The notes: a model not told the origin generated them from the letters alone. Positions 20,340-30,559 are shown, numbered from the stretch's first letter. The stretch is DNA of 64,000 bases from Symbiodinium kawagutii (GCA_009767595.1 VSDK01013385.1:179825-243824); one strand, 5' to 3'. Numbers and translations are program-made.

Positions 20340-20445
20340 AAAACTGCAACTGGCCATTCCACTGCAGGGAACAGCAGTGGTCCTCCGAAGCAAATTTCGG
20401 TGTCCATGAAATATTGTGATGTTTGTTCAGCTGGTACTGGCCATG
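20340..20445 (-). CDS. exon candidate, unknown protein
   Basis: Minus frame PVPAEQTSQYFMDTE, then ICFGGPLLFPA and VEWPVAVLP. Possible donors GTGGAA or GTTTTG just before the family C element; two other frames are partly open. Confidence 0.38.
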
Positions 20446-20659
20446 CCATTCAATACTGGTTAGCATCCAAAACTGTGAGCTGCTTCCAGTGATGCCTCTT
20501 ACACAAGTGCCATGTCTGCTGAAAACGCACCCAATTATGACTCTACTCATGATTCTGCTCTGGTGATTCAAGGATCTGTAGGGGGTACCACCAAAGCAGT
20601 GGACACATCTCCATCCCAAATAGTGTGGTTTCTCGCGGTCATTGCTGTGAAATTCTTAC

Positions 20660-20778
20660 CAAGCAACCACCCAAGTACGGACGAATACAGTTGCCAAAAT
20701 CATGAGGGGTTGCTTCCGGTCATCTTCGCTGCTGCCAATCAAGACGTCCTCAATAATCGTCAGTGAAACTTCATTGCT
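20660..20778 (-). CDS. probable internal exon with canonical splice sites
   Basis: Minus frame SNEVSLTIIEDVLIG, then SSEDDRKQPLMILA and TVFVRTWVVA. Acceptor TTGTAG at 20779-20781; donor GCTTG followed by GTAAGAA (GT at 20659-20658). The plus strand carries an 84-codon frame over the same bases, but the minus frame has both splice sites and a stop exactly beyond the donor. Confidence 0.6.
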
Positions 20779-20833
20779 CTACAAAACCGGCTCTTGTGAC
20801 CATGGGTTTTTGCCTCATGTCTGGTGCTCAGAC

Positions 20834-21028
20834 CTGATTACGGTGGTTGGATCCAATGTATCCATACAAGATGGGGGCATCGACAATTCTCCATACGATG
20901 CCACCGACATTCGAGGAAAGCATGCGACAAAAATCACCTTTCTGAGCCACATCACTCGATATCAAACTGAGGCCCAGGACGAGTGAGCAGCCCGTGGGAA
21001 AGTAGGCCATATCGCAACAAGCCAACGC
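20834..21028 (-). CDS. probable internal exon, possibly membrane-associated
   Basis: Sixty-five codons between a CACCGCAG acceptor and an AATCAG donor followed by GTCTGAG. It reads LACCDMAYFPTGCS, then the hydrophobic LVLGLSLISSDVAQ, then NVGGIVWRIVDAP and ILYGYIGSNHR. Cys- and Gly-rich, with hydrophobic stretches that could be membrane segments. The next exon (20660-20778) starts after an intron of only about 55 bp, so the two very likely belong to one transcript. Family not recognised. Confidence 0.6.
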
Positions 21029-21214
21029 CTGCGGTGTCAACAAGAACAGGATGTTATCCCAGGATGTATATAATATTAGACAATCATGCATAATTTGCCA
21101 TGATTGTCTACATGATGCTATTTTGATACCATTAGAATATGGTATTAACGCCAGGAGCCGGGAGTTATATGATATCAAGTTTACATCTACACCAAAGGCG
21201 ATGGTGTGACCTTA

Positions 21215-21430
21215 AGACAATAAAGTGACACGCGAAGATCCCTCCGCATTTTTCCGCTGGTTCGATTTTTTCCGCCAAGGGTGTTGCTGCTGTTGCACAA
21301 AAACCCGCGCTCCTAGGTTCCAGGGTCTTTCAAACTCAACGGTAAGCATGGCGGAAGCCCTTGCATGCCACAAGCCACATAGCGCCACACCTTCCTCGGT
21401 TACCTCGCCCCCCTGACACCTACCACATGC
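21215..21430 (-). CDS. probable exon, unknown protein
   Basis: Minus frame GGEVTEEGVALCGLW, then HARASAMLTVEFER, NLGARVFVQQQQH and RRKKSNQ-like basic residues to a stop at 21212. It could be 3'-terminal, but islands in the same direction continue downstream. Confidence 0.5.
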
Positions 21431-21516
21431 CTGTGACCGAGTTGGGGCTGACTGCAAAAGTCTATTCACATCATGTGGTCTGCATGAATGCGGCCCCTTG
21501 CTGAAAATTGCTATGG

Positions 21517-21715
21517 TCAACGAAGAAATGTGGCAGGCAGCCATGAAAGGCAAGGCTTTGTGCTGACAGCTTCACTTGTCATCCTTAGCCATGCTGCCTG
21601 CTGGGACTCTTCGTCTGCCATGTATGGTTCAACAACACCCCTCCACGGCATGCTCCACGGCATGCTGTCAAGTACCGCTTGAGATGCATGGTCCGGCAAC
21701 CACGCCCGTCCACAA
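21517..21715 (-). CDS. probable exon, unknown protein
   Basis: Minus frame GRAWLPDHASQAVLD, then SMPWSMPWRGVVEP and MADEESQQAAWLR. An in-frame 12-bp duplication (ATGCCGTGG / CATGCTCCACGG region) gives SMPW twice. Confidence 0.5.
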
Positions 21716-21794
21716 AAGAAAGTAAATACATTTACAAACATAGGATCCCAATATGATACAAGGAGTCATGTTGACGAACCAAATAGCTCACTAC

Positions 21795-21990
21795 TGATCC
21801 AGGTACATTGGTTGTAGAACTCTGAATGGGTTCATGACCTCATATCCAATATAGACGTCTCCAGATAGCCCACCCAGCAACATGTCGCGGGAACGGAAGT
21901 TGGGACATGGCTTAGACTCATCGCTGCAAGGGATCCCGGCTTTGCATAATTTATCACCAGCACGCGGGGCTGCGGAAGCATCGATATCGG
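21795..21990 (-). CDS. probable exon, unknown Cys-containing protein
   Basis: After an ATACCCAG acceptor the minus frame reads DIDASAAPRAGDKL, then CKAGIPCSDESKPC, NFRSRDMLLGG and LSGDVYIGYEVM, ending at a TAG after MYLDQ. The composition is convincingly protein-like, with four Cys in the first half. It may be a terminal exon, or splice out before the TAG. Confidence 0.55.
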
Positions 21991-22066
21991 CTGGGTATAT
22001 TGTGCTGGTTACTACTGGTATTGGCTGAAAAAGGTCCTATCAGTTTTGGGTCGTTGTTCCCACTTC

Positions 22067-22129
22067 TGGTTGGTTGGTTGGTTGGTTGGTTGGTTGGTTG
22101 GTTGGTTGGTTGGTTGGTTGGTTGGTTGA
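22067..22129 (+). repeat. (GGTT)n microsatellite
   Basis: About 15 GGTT units, the complement of the CCAA repeat at 4.2 kb. Confidence 0.95.
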
Positions 22130-22192
22130 GCCTTCCCCATGCCGACAATTATCTACTCATGGTGGTCAAACAGATGTCAGACTGTTGCTGTC

Positions 22193-22525
22193 CTGGTTGG
22201 TGCTTTGAACCCCTATGAAAAATTATGAGCCAACCAATCAACCAACCATTTGTGAATAATTACTAGAGGAAAACATGTTTCAAACCACCCTATGAGAAAT
22301 ATTAGTTAACCAACCATTTGTTAATAATAACAGGAGAAAAAATGTTTCAAACCACCAAAAAGTAGTTCTTTAACCATTATTGTTGGCAATCCCTTATCAT
22401 TAACTATTCTTAGTGGTCAGTCAACCCCCGAGTTGAAACCAAACCAGTTCATTGATGGCATTAATCCCTCATTATCAACCATTATTAGTGGTTAAGCCTC
22501 CTAAAAAACCACCAAACCAAACCAG
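22193..22525 (+). mobile_element. MITE family A long form with internal duplication
   Basis: CTGGTTGGTGCTTTGAACC starts the element. A second partial copy of the core (CCTATGAGAAATATTAGTTAACC) is duplicated at about 22290-22350, followed by the long-form tail (TAGTTCTTTAACC...), ending ACCAAACCAAACCAG. Confidence 0.7.
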
Positions 22526-22539
22526 TCGATTGGATGACT

Positions 22540-22663
22540 CCAATTTTCGAGCGCCTCAGCCATCGGACCACCCTCCAAGGGAGGACCCTTGCTGGAGGGC
22601 AGGTTGTAGATGCCAGCCTCGCACGCACGGCTTCTTGTTTCGGAGTGACCAAGCCTTCTCATG
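22540..22663 (-). CDS. probable exon, unknown protein
   Basis: After a TTCCTAG acceptor the minus frame reads MRRLGHSETRSRAC, then EAGIYNLPSSKGPP and EGGPMAEALENW. It sits 15 bp from the long family A element. Confidence 0.5.
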
Positions 22664-22879
22664 CTAGGAACAATGGTGCTTATCAAGGGAGGATGAGGTT
22701 GCAAGTGGTTCATAATCATCATGGATAGTAGATAAGCTGACTAATGATTGGGGCAGGTTGTGCTTCGTAGAAATCCTGGTGAATAAGCTGACTGTCGAGT
22801 TGATAAGCCGACTATAAATGGTTCCTAAGCAACTGCGATAATGATTATGGTCAAGGATAGCGGGAAACAAGCATATGTG

Positions 22880-23005
22880 GTGGCCCCTCGTACTGTCGGC
22901 GCAAGCGCGTTGGTTCTGGCTCAGTGGTGTAGGGCCCCTACCCCACGCTATTAGCAGGTTCAGAGCCGAGATGAGCCGTACAGCGGGTTCGACACTTTCA
23001 AGTCA
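22880..23005 (-). CDS. probable exon, unknown protein
   Basis: Minus frame VEPAVRLISALNLLI, then AWGRGPTPLSQNQ and RACADSTRGHH. The plus strand has a 63-codon frame with poorer composition. Confidence 0.45.
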
Positions 23006-23074
23006 TCAACATGCTAACTCCATTCACGCTTTCTTGTATGCGAAAACACCAGTCAAATTATCTTGATGCTAGAA

Positions 23075-23226
23075 TCGACAAGAAGAAGCCAATTTGTGAG
23101 TTGAGCCAGACAGTCTCGCACCTCCTGCTCTGCCCACACAGCCAACAGCTTGGTCTCCACTTCGCCGTGTGACACCCGGGGTGTGTGTGTCAGGAGCAGG
23201 CCAATGGCCAGTGGCCCCAAGATCAG
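23075..23226 (-). CDS. probable exon with a membrane-like segment
   Basis: After a TATCCCAG acceptor: LILGPLAIGLLLTH, hydrophobic and able to span a membrane, then GEVETKLLAVWAEQE and VRDCLAQLTNWLLL, a long amphipathic helix. It follows the exon at 23268-23505 by about 40 bp, so either the intron is very short or the two are one exon with a frame I misjudge. Confidence 0.52.
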
Positions 23227-23267
23227 CTGGGATATAACAGATATGGCATGGGTGACACTAATCATAG

Positions 23268-23505
23268 TTCTACACTGAGGAGAACGCTGTCGCCGAACCA
23301 GCGAGGCTCTTCAGGCGGCGCAGCGGACCCAGCAGCCTTGGACGTCGAAACTGAAACCGAAACTCGCTTCGTTGAAGATTCTGGCAGCGAGGATATGGCA
23401 TGCCCATTGAAACAAGCCATGAAGACCGAGGCTTGGCTGACACCTGGATCCGCTGGGTTGAATTGCTCGGCAGCGGCCGTCCAAAAGGCAGTAATCAGCG
23501 GCCGT
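23268..23505 (-). CDS. probable exon, unknown protein
   Basis: Minus frame LITAFWTAAAEQFN, then PADPGVSQASVFMA, CFNGHAISSLPES and VSVSVSTSKAAGSAA, ending near VLLSVEL. The Ser/Val/Ala-rich C-terminal part looks like a linker. It starts after GTCACAG. The longer overlapping minus frame (23311-23646) has poorer composition. Confidence 0.52.
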
Positions 23506-23689
23506 TCTGTGACAACTCACCGTGGCTGTCGTCACTCTTTGATGGAATAAATCAACCGCACTTCCGAGGTTGGACGATATGCTGTCTCGCAGTTGCAGGA
23601 GATGATCACGATCCTTCAAGGCTCTGTGTGCAATGAAATAAAACATGTTTGTGATCGTTCATACTAAATATGCTGTACATGTCTATGCG

Positions 23690-23770
23690 CGTATGTGTAT
23701 GTAAACATACATAGTTATAGTATACTCTATACATATTCATATACGCACCTATATATATATATATACGCAT
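23690..23770. repeat. TA/CATA-rich microsatellite
   Basis: Low-complexity ATACAT and (TA)n tracts; no frame supported. Confidence 0.7.
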
Positions 23771-23999
23771 GTGTATTCGATATACAAGTACAAGCGATGC
23801 ATAGCATGGATGATCCACCAAGCTCCATGGCGAAGTGCAACTAGCATGGAAGAAGGTGTTCATGGAGCTGGCTTCCCTGCTAGCTGCTAGCGTTTGGTGG
23901 TCAATGATGGCTACTGGTTAGCTAGTATTGGTCCATGGTGCCCAACCAATGGTCGCTTAAAGTGATGGTGAACTGATGAGAGCACACAAATCAGAATCT

Positions 24000-24103
24000 C
24001 GTTGGGAATGACCAAACTTTCAGATGCTTTCCCCACAGGAGCACCATGGACCACCTGTGGTGAAGCTCCTACGAGTGCTGGCTGCCGGGTAGTAACTGAT
24101 AGG
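24000..24103 (-). CDS. exon candidate, unknown protein
   Basis: After a GCCATAG acceptor: SGILSVTTRQPALVG then ASPQVVHGAPVGKAS. The plus strand has a competing 62-codon frame. Confidence 0.4.
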
Positions 24104-24200
24104 ATGCCGGACCTATGGCTGAGCAGGGATCTTTGGCTTGGGCTTCAATCAGTGTTCAATCTTTACATCCAAAAAAGACACCACTTTTGATCAACAATGA

Positions 24201-24228
24201 CCAACCAACCAACCAACCAACCAACCAA
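24201..24228 (+). repeat. (CCAA)n microsatellite
   Basis: Seven CCAA units, same motif as at 4.24 kb. Confidence 0.95.
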
Positions 24229-24299
24229 TCAACAATGACCAACATCTCAAACCAGGCTATTGCAATCAGTACATGCAATGACCAACGAACCCAAAGTTG

Positions 24300-24440
24300 C
24301 TGCTTCCACTTGGGCCCCAACTTGTTTCGTGAAAGCCCATTGTTGGTAAGTCCTCCCCCGCGCGCTGAGTCCCCTTGCGATGTACGCGAAACGGCTTCCC
24401 TGGGCCGGCTGGAGCTGGAGGAATGGTTTCCTCAATCTCT
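24300..24440 (-). CDS. exon candidate, unknown protein
   Basis: Two minus frames compete: ETIPPAPAGPGKPFR then QRAGEDLPTMGF, and QPAQGSRFAYIARG then YQQWAFTKQVGAQ. It lies 33 bp from the family C element at 24473. Confidence 0.4.
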
Positions 24441-24472
24441 TTGGTGGCCTGGGGGTTCTATAGTCATGATAT

Positions 24473-24585
24473 GGCTATGGGTCAATATTAACCAACCAAT
24501 ATTGGGGAATAATGACCCACCAATAATAAGGAAAACAATGCTTAATGATAAGGGAACCAGGGGTACAGGGTTTTGACCCACTGCC
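24473..24585 (+). mobile_element. MITE family C copy (near-consensus)
   Basis: GGCTATGGGT(CAATATTAACC) at the left, CAGGGTTTTGACCCACTGCC at the right; ATAT on both flanks. One of the best-preserved copies. Confidence 0.85.
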
Positions 24586-24742
24586 ATATGTCCGTTGAGT
24601 ATACCAGTGAGGGCACTATACAATTGTATCATATTGTACCCTCCTGTCGGAATGATCATGCCTATTTCCACCACTTATTGCTGGCTCCTATCAATTAGAA
24701 ACTGGTTGAGTTATGGTCAGTTCACTAGTACGACAATGACAG

Positions 24743-24958
24743 CTATTGAGGTAACGCTTGCACAGGCCTTGCGAATTGCTGCTGACCAACGATTGGCCCA
24801 ACGGTGACCAACGGTGAGGCTAAGATTTTTGCAGGGGAAGGATCGGCGCCAACAATCCAATCACAAATCCAATCACAATCAAGGCTCCAACCAGTCAGGA
24901 AGAACTCTGGCCATCGATTGAAGTGATGGAACTCAACCACCAGGCTCCACTTATCCAT
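24743..24958 (-). CDS. probable exon, unknown protein
   Basis: Minus frame WSLVVEFHHFNRWP, then EFFLTGWSLDCDWI, DPSPAKILASPLV and GQQQFARPVQALP. Aromatic-rich first half, open over 72 codons. Confidence 0.5.
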   Translation of the reverse strand: MDKWSLVVEFHHFNRWPEFFLTGWSLDCDWICDWIVGADPSPAKILASPLVTVGPIVGQQQFARPVQALPQ

Positions 24959-24959
24959 G

Positions 24960-26160
24960 AGTAAATCACTTCCTGCCGGATGGATGTATTGGATACGACT
25001 AGCGAATATGAGAAATCATTAGAACACTATGCAAAAGCCTGAAGAAACAAAACAAGGTTGATTTTACTTTACATTTATAGAAACATATTTCCTGGACCAT
25101 CCAATAATAGAATCAACCCCTGAAAATTGCAGTAATTGGTTGTTTTGCTTGTTCTGTCCTAGATTGATTTTTGGCCCCTGCTTAAGCAAATCAAATCATG
25201 TTGCATATCTATATGAACCAGCACCGGTACGTATCTACCTATCACTTCCCACAGTGAGCAAAACGCTTCATGCCAGTGAGCTCAGACTTCTAGTCACATA
25301 GAACAGCACCGACCTTTCAACAGTCATAACCACTGGTCAATATCTACCTACTATATCAGTGGCGGACTACAACCAGTGTGTGCTATGACCAAGGGTCGCT
25401 CCAACCGGTAGATATGTCATATCCAGCAGCCATAGCTGTACCCAATTTCTATGGGACCATCACAGTTGCTTATGACTACCACTTCAACCACTCGTTGAAC
25501 CACTGACCAACGGATATAACCACCAGTACCCAGTAGGTACTCCTCAGCCCGATGTGGCACTAGGATGGGTCATGGCCTTTGGAATCATATTTATCAATAT
25601 GGGTGTTTCTCAAAATAGGGGTACCCTCAAATCATCCATTATTGACCACCAGATTTTGAGAAACACCATATAATTAATTATTATTTACTACTTAATTGGT
25701 ATCATTCTCCTTAATTGTTAAGTGCAACGTCCAGTTTACTACAGGAATCAGAGTTATCAATATAGTGATTCTTAACAAGCAGTTAATTCGTATTGGTTTC
25801 TACTTCTATAAACCAATGTAATCATTAGATTGACCATGATTTTTGAAAAACACACATCACGTAGACAGGAGATTGGATGATTATGTCACAACAGTTCTTC
25901 TCGCTAGCTGTAATACCCAGTCAATTTTACATCCGGTACCATCAAACCACTGGTGAATCATACTCAACATACCTATTCCTCTTAACCAAATAATATCAAA
26001 GACAACTGCTCAACCATAAATATTCTTAACCATATATCAGTTGCTTAACCATATATTGGTTAACTACTCCTCTTATACCAAATCATATCTTAACCAAATG
26101 CCATTAGATAAATAACTGCTATACCAACTGGCTATATGGCAGTTATTTATCCATATCTTA
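24960..26160. other. non-coding stretch with one truncated MITE B
   Basis: AT-rich; a short B element at 25607-25669 and repeated CATATCTTAACCAAATG words (26085, 26152). No coding frame supported over 1.2 kb. Confidence 0.5.
25607..25669 (+). mobile_element. internally deleted MITE family B copy
   Basis: Both ends are kept (GGTGTTTCTCAAAATAGGGG and ATTTTGAGAAACACC), but the core is only about 25 bp. Flanks ATATG / ATATA. Confidence 0.75.
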
Positions 26161-26166
26161 ACCAAA

Positions 26167-26230
26167 TGGCAGTTGGTTATAGCAGTTAATGCTCGACCAT
26201 AAATACAGTAACTGCTATAACCAACTGCCA
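26167..26230. repeat. perfect 22-bp hairpin
   Basis: Arms 26167-26188 and 26209-26230 are exact inverted repeats (TGGCAGTTGG... / ...CCAACTGCCA) around a 20-bp loop. The right arm touches the exon candidate at 26231. Confidence 0.85.
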
Positions 26231-26390
26231 GTGGCACCAGCTGCGCCATACGACGCGCGCCATGCGGGGCGCCTGGTTGATCCTCCAAACCAACGGCTGT
26301 GGCCCACCCGTGCAGGTCATGCCCAAGGCACACCTGGAGCGCTGCTGTTTGCGCAGCCGGTTGAACTCGAACGGTTTCCGAGTTGTGCTT
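26231..26390 (-). CDS. probable exon, unknown protein
   Basis: Minus frame ETVRVQPAAQTAALQ, then VCLGHDLHGWATAV, GLEDQPGAPHGARR and MAQLVPLAVG. A second minus frame (RKPFEFNRLRKQQ...) is also open; the first looks more natural. Confidence 0.48.
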
Positions 26391-26939
26391 AGGATAAAGT
26401 CTAATGAGATGGCTTAATATGGATCATCATATTATTTCTTAATGCCTACAGTAGGTATTTCAAAACATATGTGTGTATATAAATGTTGAAGTGTTTTTTT
26501 GGATGGCTAGCAAACTATGTGTAGAGTTGAAGACATTGCCTTTGAACATTTCTGTTCAACAACTTAAATCTAACTCGGGGACCCCAAGAGCTGTAGAAAC
26601 AGAGATCGGACAATGGTGGTTTGGCACCGCCACAGCTTGCCTAATGACTACCTTTCCATTCTTGCGGTTGTCATGTCCTGGTCATCATCAGTTTGCCGTC
26701 TGTTTACCATTATGGACCGTCTGGTTACCGTTTATCATCAGTTCAACACTGCTGAATCACCAATTTGACATTGTCAAACCATCAGTTTAACATTATCGAT
26801 CATGGAATCATCATGTGGTTACTACCTGCTAATAATCATACTAACTATCAACCATCAGATTACCATTATCAATTGGTACTTCAACCACATTTTTACATTT
26901 TTCACCTTCATATTGGTCATCCTTGAGGGGACACCGAGG

Positions 26940-27122
26940 CTGGAAAGCTATGACCTCGTCTCGGGTTGTCGTTACGCAAGGCACTGGTTGTTGCTCCATC
27001 TCTGGCTGTTCATTGGTTGCTTGACGGGGTCGACCTTGAGCCCCCATGATTTCTCGGTCAAAGCGAGCAGAATTTTGGCGCAGTCATTTGGCATCGGCTT
27101 CGGCCATCCGCTTTGGATCTAA
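26940..27122 (-). CDS. probable exon, unknown protein
   Basis: After a TTTAG acceptor, minus frame GWPKPMPNDCAKILL, then ALTEKSWGLKVDPV and KQPMNSQRWSNN. An overlapping minus frame reads GAQGRPRQATNEQPE. Strand consistent with neighbours; frame uncertain. Confidence 0.42.
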
Positions 27123-27148
27123 AGAACTCCATCTTCGAGCAACTATTT

Positions 27149-27300
27149 GAGTGTTTCTCAACATGAGGGCACCCCAAATCATCCAATTTATTCACCATGT
27201 ATGGCAATAAACATTAATAAACCAACCATTTTTGGAGATTCCCCAACTTTTTCCAGAATTTAGTTCATCACCTTGGAGATTCCCCCAATTTTTTCCAGAA
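27149..27300 (+). mobile_element. MITE family B copy with duplicated right part
   Basis: GAGTGTTTCTCAACATGAGG at the left, core AATAAACCAACCATTTTTGG, then two TTTTTCCAGAA(A/T)T-type ends about 50 bp apart. Confidence 0.55.
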
Positions 27301-27309
27301 ACTCCCATT

Positions 27310-27485
27310 TCTTTGACCACCTCCATAGGAACCCGTTGTGAAACGACGCAACTCCCGGCTGGATCAAACTGCTGCGCCTGCTCAGCTGGAGCAGCAGCAG
27401 TAGCACCAGCGGCTCGCCACGGCAAGCAGCATGACTCGGAAGCCCACACCAGGGTGGTGTGATCCGATGTAGTAAACAACGCACC
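27310..27485 (-). CDS. probable exon, unknown protein
   Basis: Minus frame HTTLVWASESCCLPW, then RAAGATAAAPAEQAQ and FDPAGSCVVSQRVP, MEVVKEMG. Directly downstream in the gene sense is the duplicated MITE B end. Confidence 0.48.
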
Positions 27486-27529
27486 ATTGACCCATGGCTG
27501 GTTGCACCACTCATGGTTACTGATGGGTT

Positions 27530-28395
27530 GAACCAGATTGAACCAGATTGAACCAGATTATGGTTACTGATGGAACCAGATTATGGCTGATGGGTTGAAG
27601 AATTCATCAGTAGTATCTACCAGATTGAACCAGATTGTATTCCACGATTACTTCTGATACTACTACGATGCATCACGTACGGGTTGTGCGTGCTTCTGTT
27701 GGAGAAAATGACATCCTGCTGGAAAAGCCAGTTGCTCCATGTGTTGGAATGGAAAGCTGGTTGATGCTGGTTGGTATGTAACCATTGTCACAGGCTTGCA
27801 ATGGTTTTCTGTGGGCAATCGATAATAGATCGGGTGAAGTAAGGCATTGGCTTATTCGGATGGCAGGCGTAGGATTCTAAGCGGCCGCAGGGAAAAAAAG
27901 TAGTGCACATCCATGCTCAAGAAATATACCGTTTCTGAACTAATGATCAAATATAAATCCCCATCCAATAATTACTATGTATTTATATCCCACTCACCAA
28001 TATGTTTAAGTCGCCTATGTTTAAACACCTCAAACATCCGATTCTTCGGTAGATCCAAGCCCACGCATGGTCGCACCGTTCTGGCACTGTTCTGGCACCG
28101 TTTTCGCACTTCTAAAAACTCTTAAAGTGTCCATGTTCATCATGAACCCAATGGCCAATAATATGTATTATGGCTAATAATGCTAACAATGGTTGATTAC
28201 GATTAATCATGTCCATTATTATTGCTTCTGCGAATCATGGATAATCATGGTTCACCATGAACCATCACGAACCACCATTCACCACTATTAGCCAGCATGT
28301 CTCATCATTATCAGCCTGTTTTCCGCCATGATCAACCGTTGTGAACCATGGCAAATCCTGAAAGGTCTAAGGTTGCAACACATTCACCACCTTCA
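27530..28395. other. mostly non-coding; short tandem repeat at its left edge
   Basis: ATTGAACCAG is repeated three times at about 27530-27560. A 37-codon plus ORF (27668-27781) starting at ATG reads HHVRVVRASVGEND but has no other support. GCACCGTTCTGGCAC-like words recur at 28065-28105. The rest is TAACCA-type low complexity. Confidence 0.4.
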
Positions 28396-28396
28396 C

Positions 28397-28503
28397 CTGG
28401 CCTGTGACAACATGGCTTTGCAGTTGGCTTTCGGAGTCAGACGCTGGGAGCTTAAGCTGTGACTTTCAGAGGGGTTCCATGGTGTTGCAAAGGGCATGGG
28501 ATC
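28397..28503 (-). CDS. probable internal exon with canonical donor
   Basis: Minus frame PMPFATPWNPSESH, then SLSSQRLTPKANCK and AMLSQAR, ending GGCCAG before GTGAAGG (GT at 28396-28395). Ser/Pro-rich. Confidence 0.52.
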
Positions 28504-28689
28504 TCCATAGGTGAATGAACATACAGTAATTAGTATTGAATATCTCAAATTCTCTAGTATTGAAATGTAGTGAATATCTCAATAGATCTTACCAGATCTG
28601 AATGGTTAGTTGGTTCAAGATATTTACGCACATGAAACTTGACCTGGTACAAAACTCAGGGCCGAAGCCTTTGAGTTGGAATCAGACTT

Positions 28690-28836
28690 TGGGGCACTGC
28701 ATCGATGTGGCAACGTCCCAATGGTTGGATGTGGCGCTGTGCTGTCCATGTCGTCGACTTATTTCATCAGCTTCCAAGCCGGCCACGAAAAACAGCATCA
28801 TGTCTGTAAGAATCGCCAACTTTCTCAAAGGATCAT
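28690..28836 (-). CDS. probable exon, unknown protein
   Basis: After a GTGCAAG acceptor: DDPLRKLAILTDMM, then LFFVAGLEADEISR and HGQHSATSNHWDV. A short hydrophobic stretch (LTDMMLFFVAGL) may be buried or membrane-associated. Better balanced than the two overlapping plus frames. Confidence 0.52.
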
Positions 28837-28839
28837 CTT

Positions 28840-29905
28840 GCACTCAGGGATTTTTCGCTGTGGTGAAAATTCCCTGATGTGAAGGCAGTATCCATGATGC
28901 TGTTAGAGATAGTCTGAGCTACTGATGATGACCCCGGATTAGCATTCTCAGTGGAATGACTTGACACACACACACACACAAACGTTACATCGTGAGGTGA
29001 CACAAATCAATCATGTTACTGAAGTTTCCGTTGTAGTCGCAAGATCTTGCACTATAGCCTACTGATAGCAACAACATGCAACAGCTGTAATAGTTGAATC
29101 TATCACCTACTATTATCATCTGGTTGGTGGTTTCAACCCCTGTGAAAAATATCAATCAACCAACCATTTGTTAATAGTTACTGGGGGAAATAAAAATTGT
29201 TTGAAACCACCAACCAGTAGTTCTTTAACCATTATTGTTGGTAATCCCTTATCATTAATCATTATCAGTGGTCAGTCAACCCCCTATGAAACCAAACCAC
29301 CAACTATAATCATACATGAATCTATCACTCAATCATGGTGATCATCACCTGGATTCCCCGTCATCGATCGAGGTGAGTCGTTCATGGGCTGAAAAAATCA
29401 TGACCTGATGATTCGTCCCTGACAATTGGTTCCCATGGGTATACCAGGTAAATCTAAGTGGAAGTAATCATCAACCTTAATGAGCCCTGCAAATATCTAT
29501 TCGCAGCCATTACCAGTCACCAATTGCCCATTCCTATCAGCAATGCTTAATGCTTAATGGGTTAATGGCAAACCACTAAGGGTCAATGAATTTCACGAAT
29601 TCCCATGATTAACAACTACTAATTCACCCATTGCAATGATGAACAGCATGTGTTTGACATCGCACCTTAGCAACTTGTCTTCACAAATCAATAGCCACAA
29701 CAACCGAAACAGGCGAAACGCGCCTCCGCAACGCGGCTTTTCTCTGAGCAAAATCAAGTACATGTAGAGAGTGGCACCCCCCTTGGTTAGGCTTGTTAGT
29801 TGGTAGCCATCGGAGTATATACTTGCTACCACCAGAAACTAGCTAGTCATATATAACTATATATACCTACTACATACTCTCTACTTTGCGGGTGCCACTC
29901 TGTAC
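28840..29905. other. non-coding stretch with one MITE A
   Basis: CA microsatellite near 28963-28981, a long-form family A element at 29120-29305, otherwise AT-rich. A short minus frame at 29593-29832 is not convincingly protein-like. Confidence 0.45.
29120..29305 (+). mobile_element. MITE family A long form
   Basis: Short-form unit 29120-29217 (CTGGTTGGTGGTTTCAACC ... GAAACCACCAACCAG), followed without a gap by the extension TAGTTCTTTAACC... ending AAACCAAACCACCAACT. Confidence 0.8.
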
Positions 29906-29909
29906 TCAC

Positions 29910-30008
29910 TGTTTCTTCGCATTGGCTGTCGGCTGCTGTCAGCAAGTTTGCTGTCGCGCACAAAAGGCTTAAGCTCGAGCCTCCTGCTCGAAGATAAGCC
30001 GTGTCCAA
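29910..30008 (-). CDS. probable internal exon with both splice sites
   Basis: Ninety-nine bases between GGGAAG and GAAACA followed by GTGAGTA (ACTCAC at 29904-29909). Reads LDTAYLRAGGSSLS, then LLCATANLLTAADS and QCEET. One of the cleanest islands; family unknown. Confidence 0.58.
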
Positions 30009-30033
30009 CTTCCCAAGGTGTAATCAATTCATT

Positions 30034-30135
30034 TGGGGGCTTCTTAAAATGGGGCTAGCCTCAAAATGGTTGATTTATTGCTATAAATGATGAATGCGGG
30101 ATGATTTGGGCGTACCACAAGTTTAAGAAACACCA
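30034..30135 (-). mobile_element. MITE family B copy, reverse orientation
   Basis: GGGGCTTCTTAAAATGGGGC at the left, GTTTAAGAAACACC at the right; core TTTATTGCTATAAATGATG with GATGATTTGGG. Lies 25 bp upstream of the exon ending at 30008. Confidence 0.7.
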
Positions 30136-30204
30136 GTTTTTGTAATGGTTGGTTTATCTGAGTTTATACCCCCCGCAATGAATCCACCTCAGTGTTGTTC
30201 ACAG

Positions 30205-30372
30205 CTCATGTGGAAAGGCCAGCGCTGCTGTTGAGAGAACTCGTTTTGAGTGAGCGGGCACCTTCCAGCCAAATGTCGAAGAAATTCACCCGAAGCTCGA
30301 GGGGTCTGAGGGTAATACCACTTCCAATTGTAGCGCTTGCGTCCCTGGACATCATCCACAGGTTTCCTGTGT
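30205..30372 (-). CDS. probable exon, unknown protein
   Basis: Minus frame SRDASATIGSGITL, then RPLELRVNFFDIWL and EGARSLKTSSLNSS. Two other frames are open, including a 170-codon plus frame over 30192-30704 and a second minus frame rich in Arg/Gln/Trp. This one is the most natural. Confidence 0.45.
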
Positions 30373-30559
30373 CAACGGTTCTTGTTGACGATTGTCAGCC
30401 TTTACTAACCTTCAATCATGATTTCGCCATCAAACTGTCTAGCTGGATACGACAGGGCGAAAAAAAGAGTCAATCCATCGCAATGATGACCACTGGTACA
30501 CCCTTAACATTGCGATGTTACTACGTTGGTATCACCATGGTTCAGCCATCGCTCTGTGC

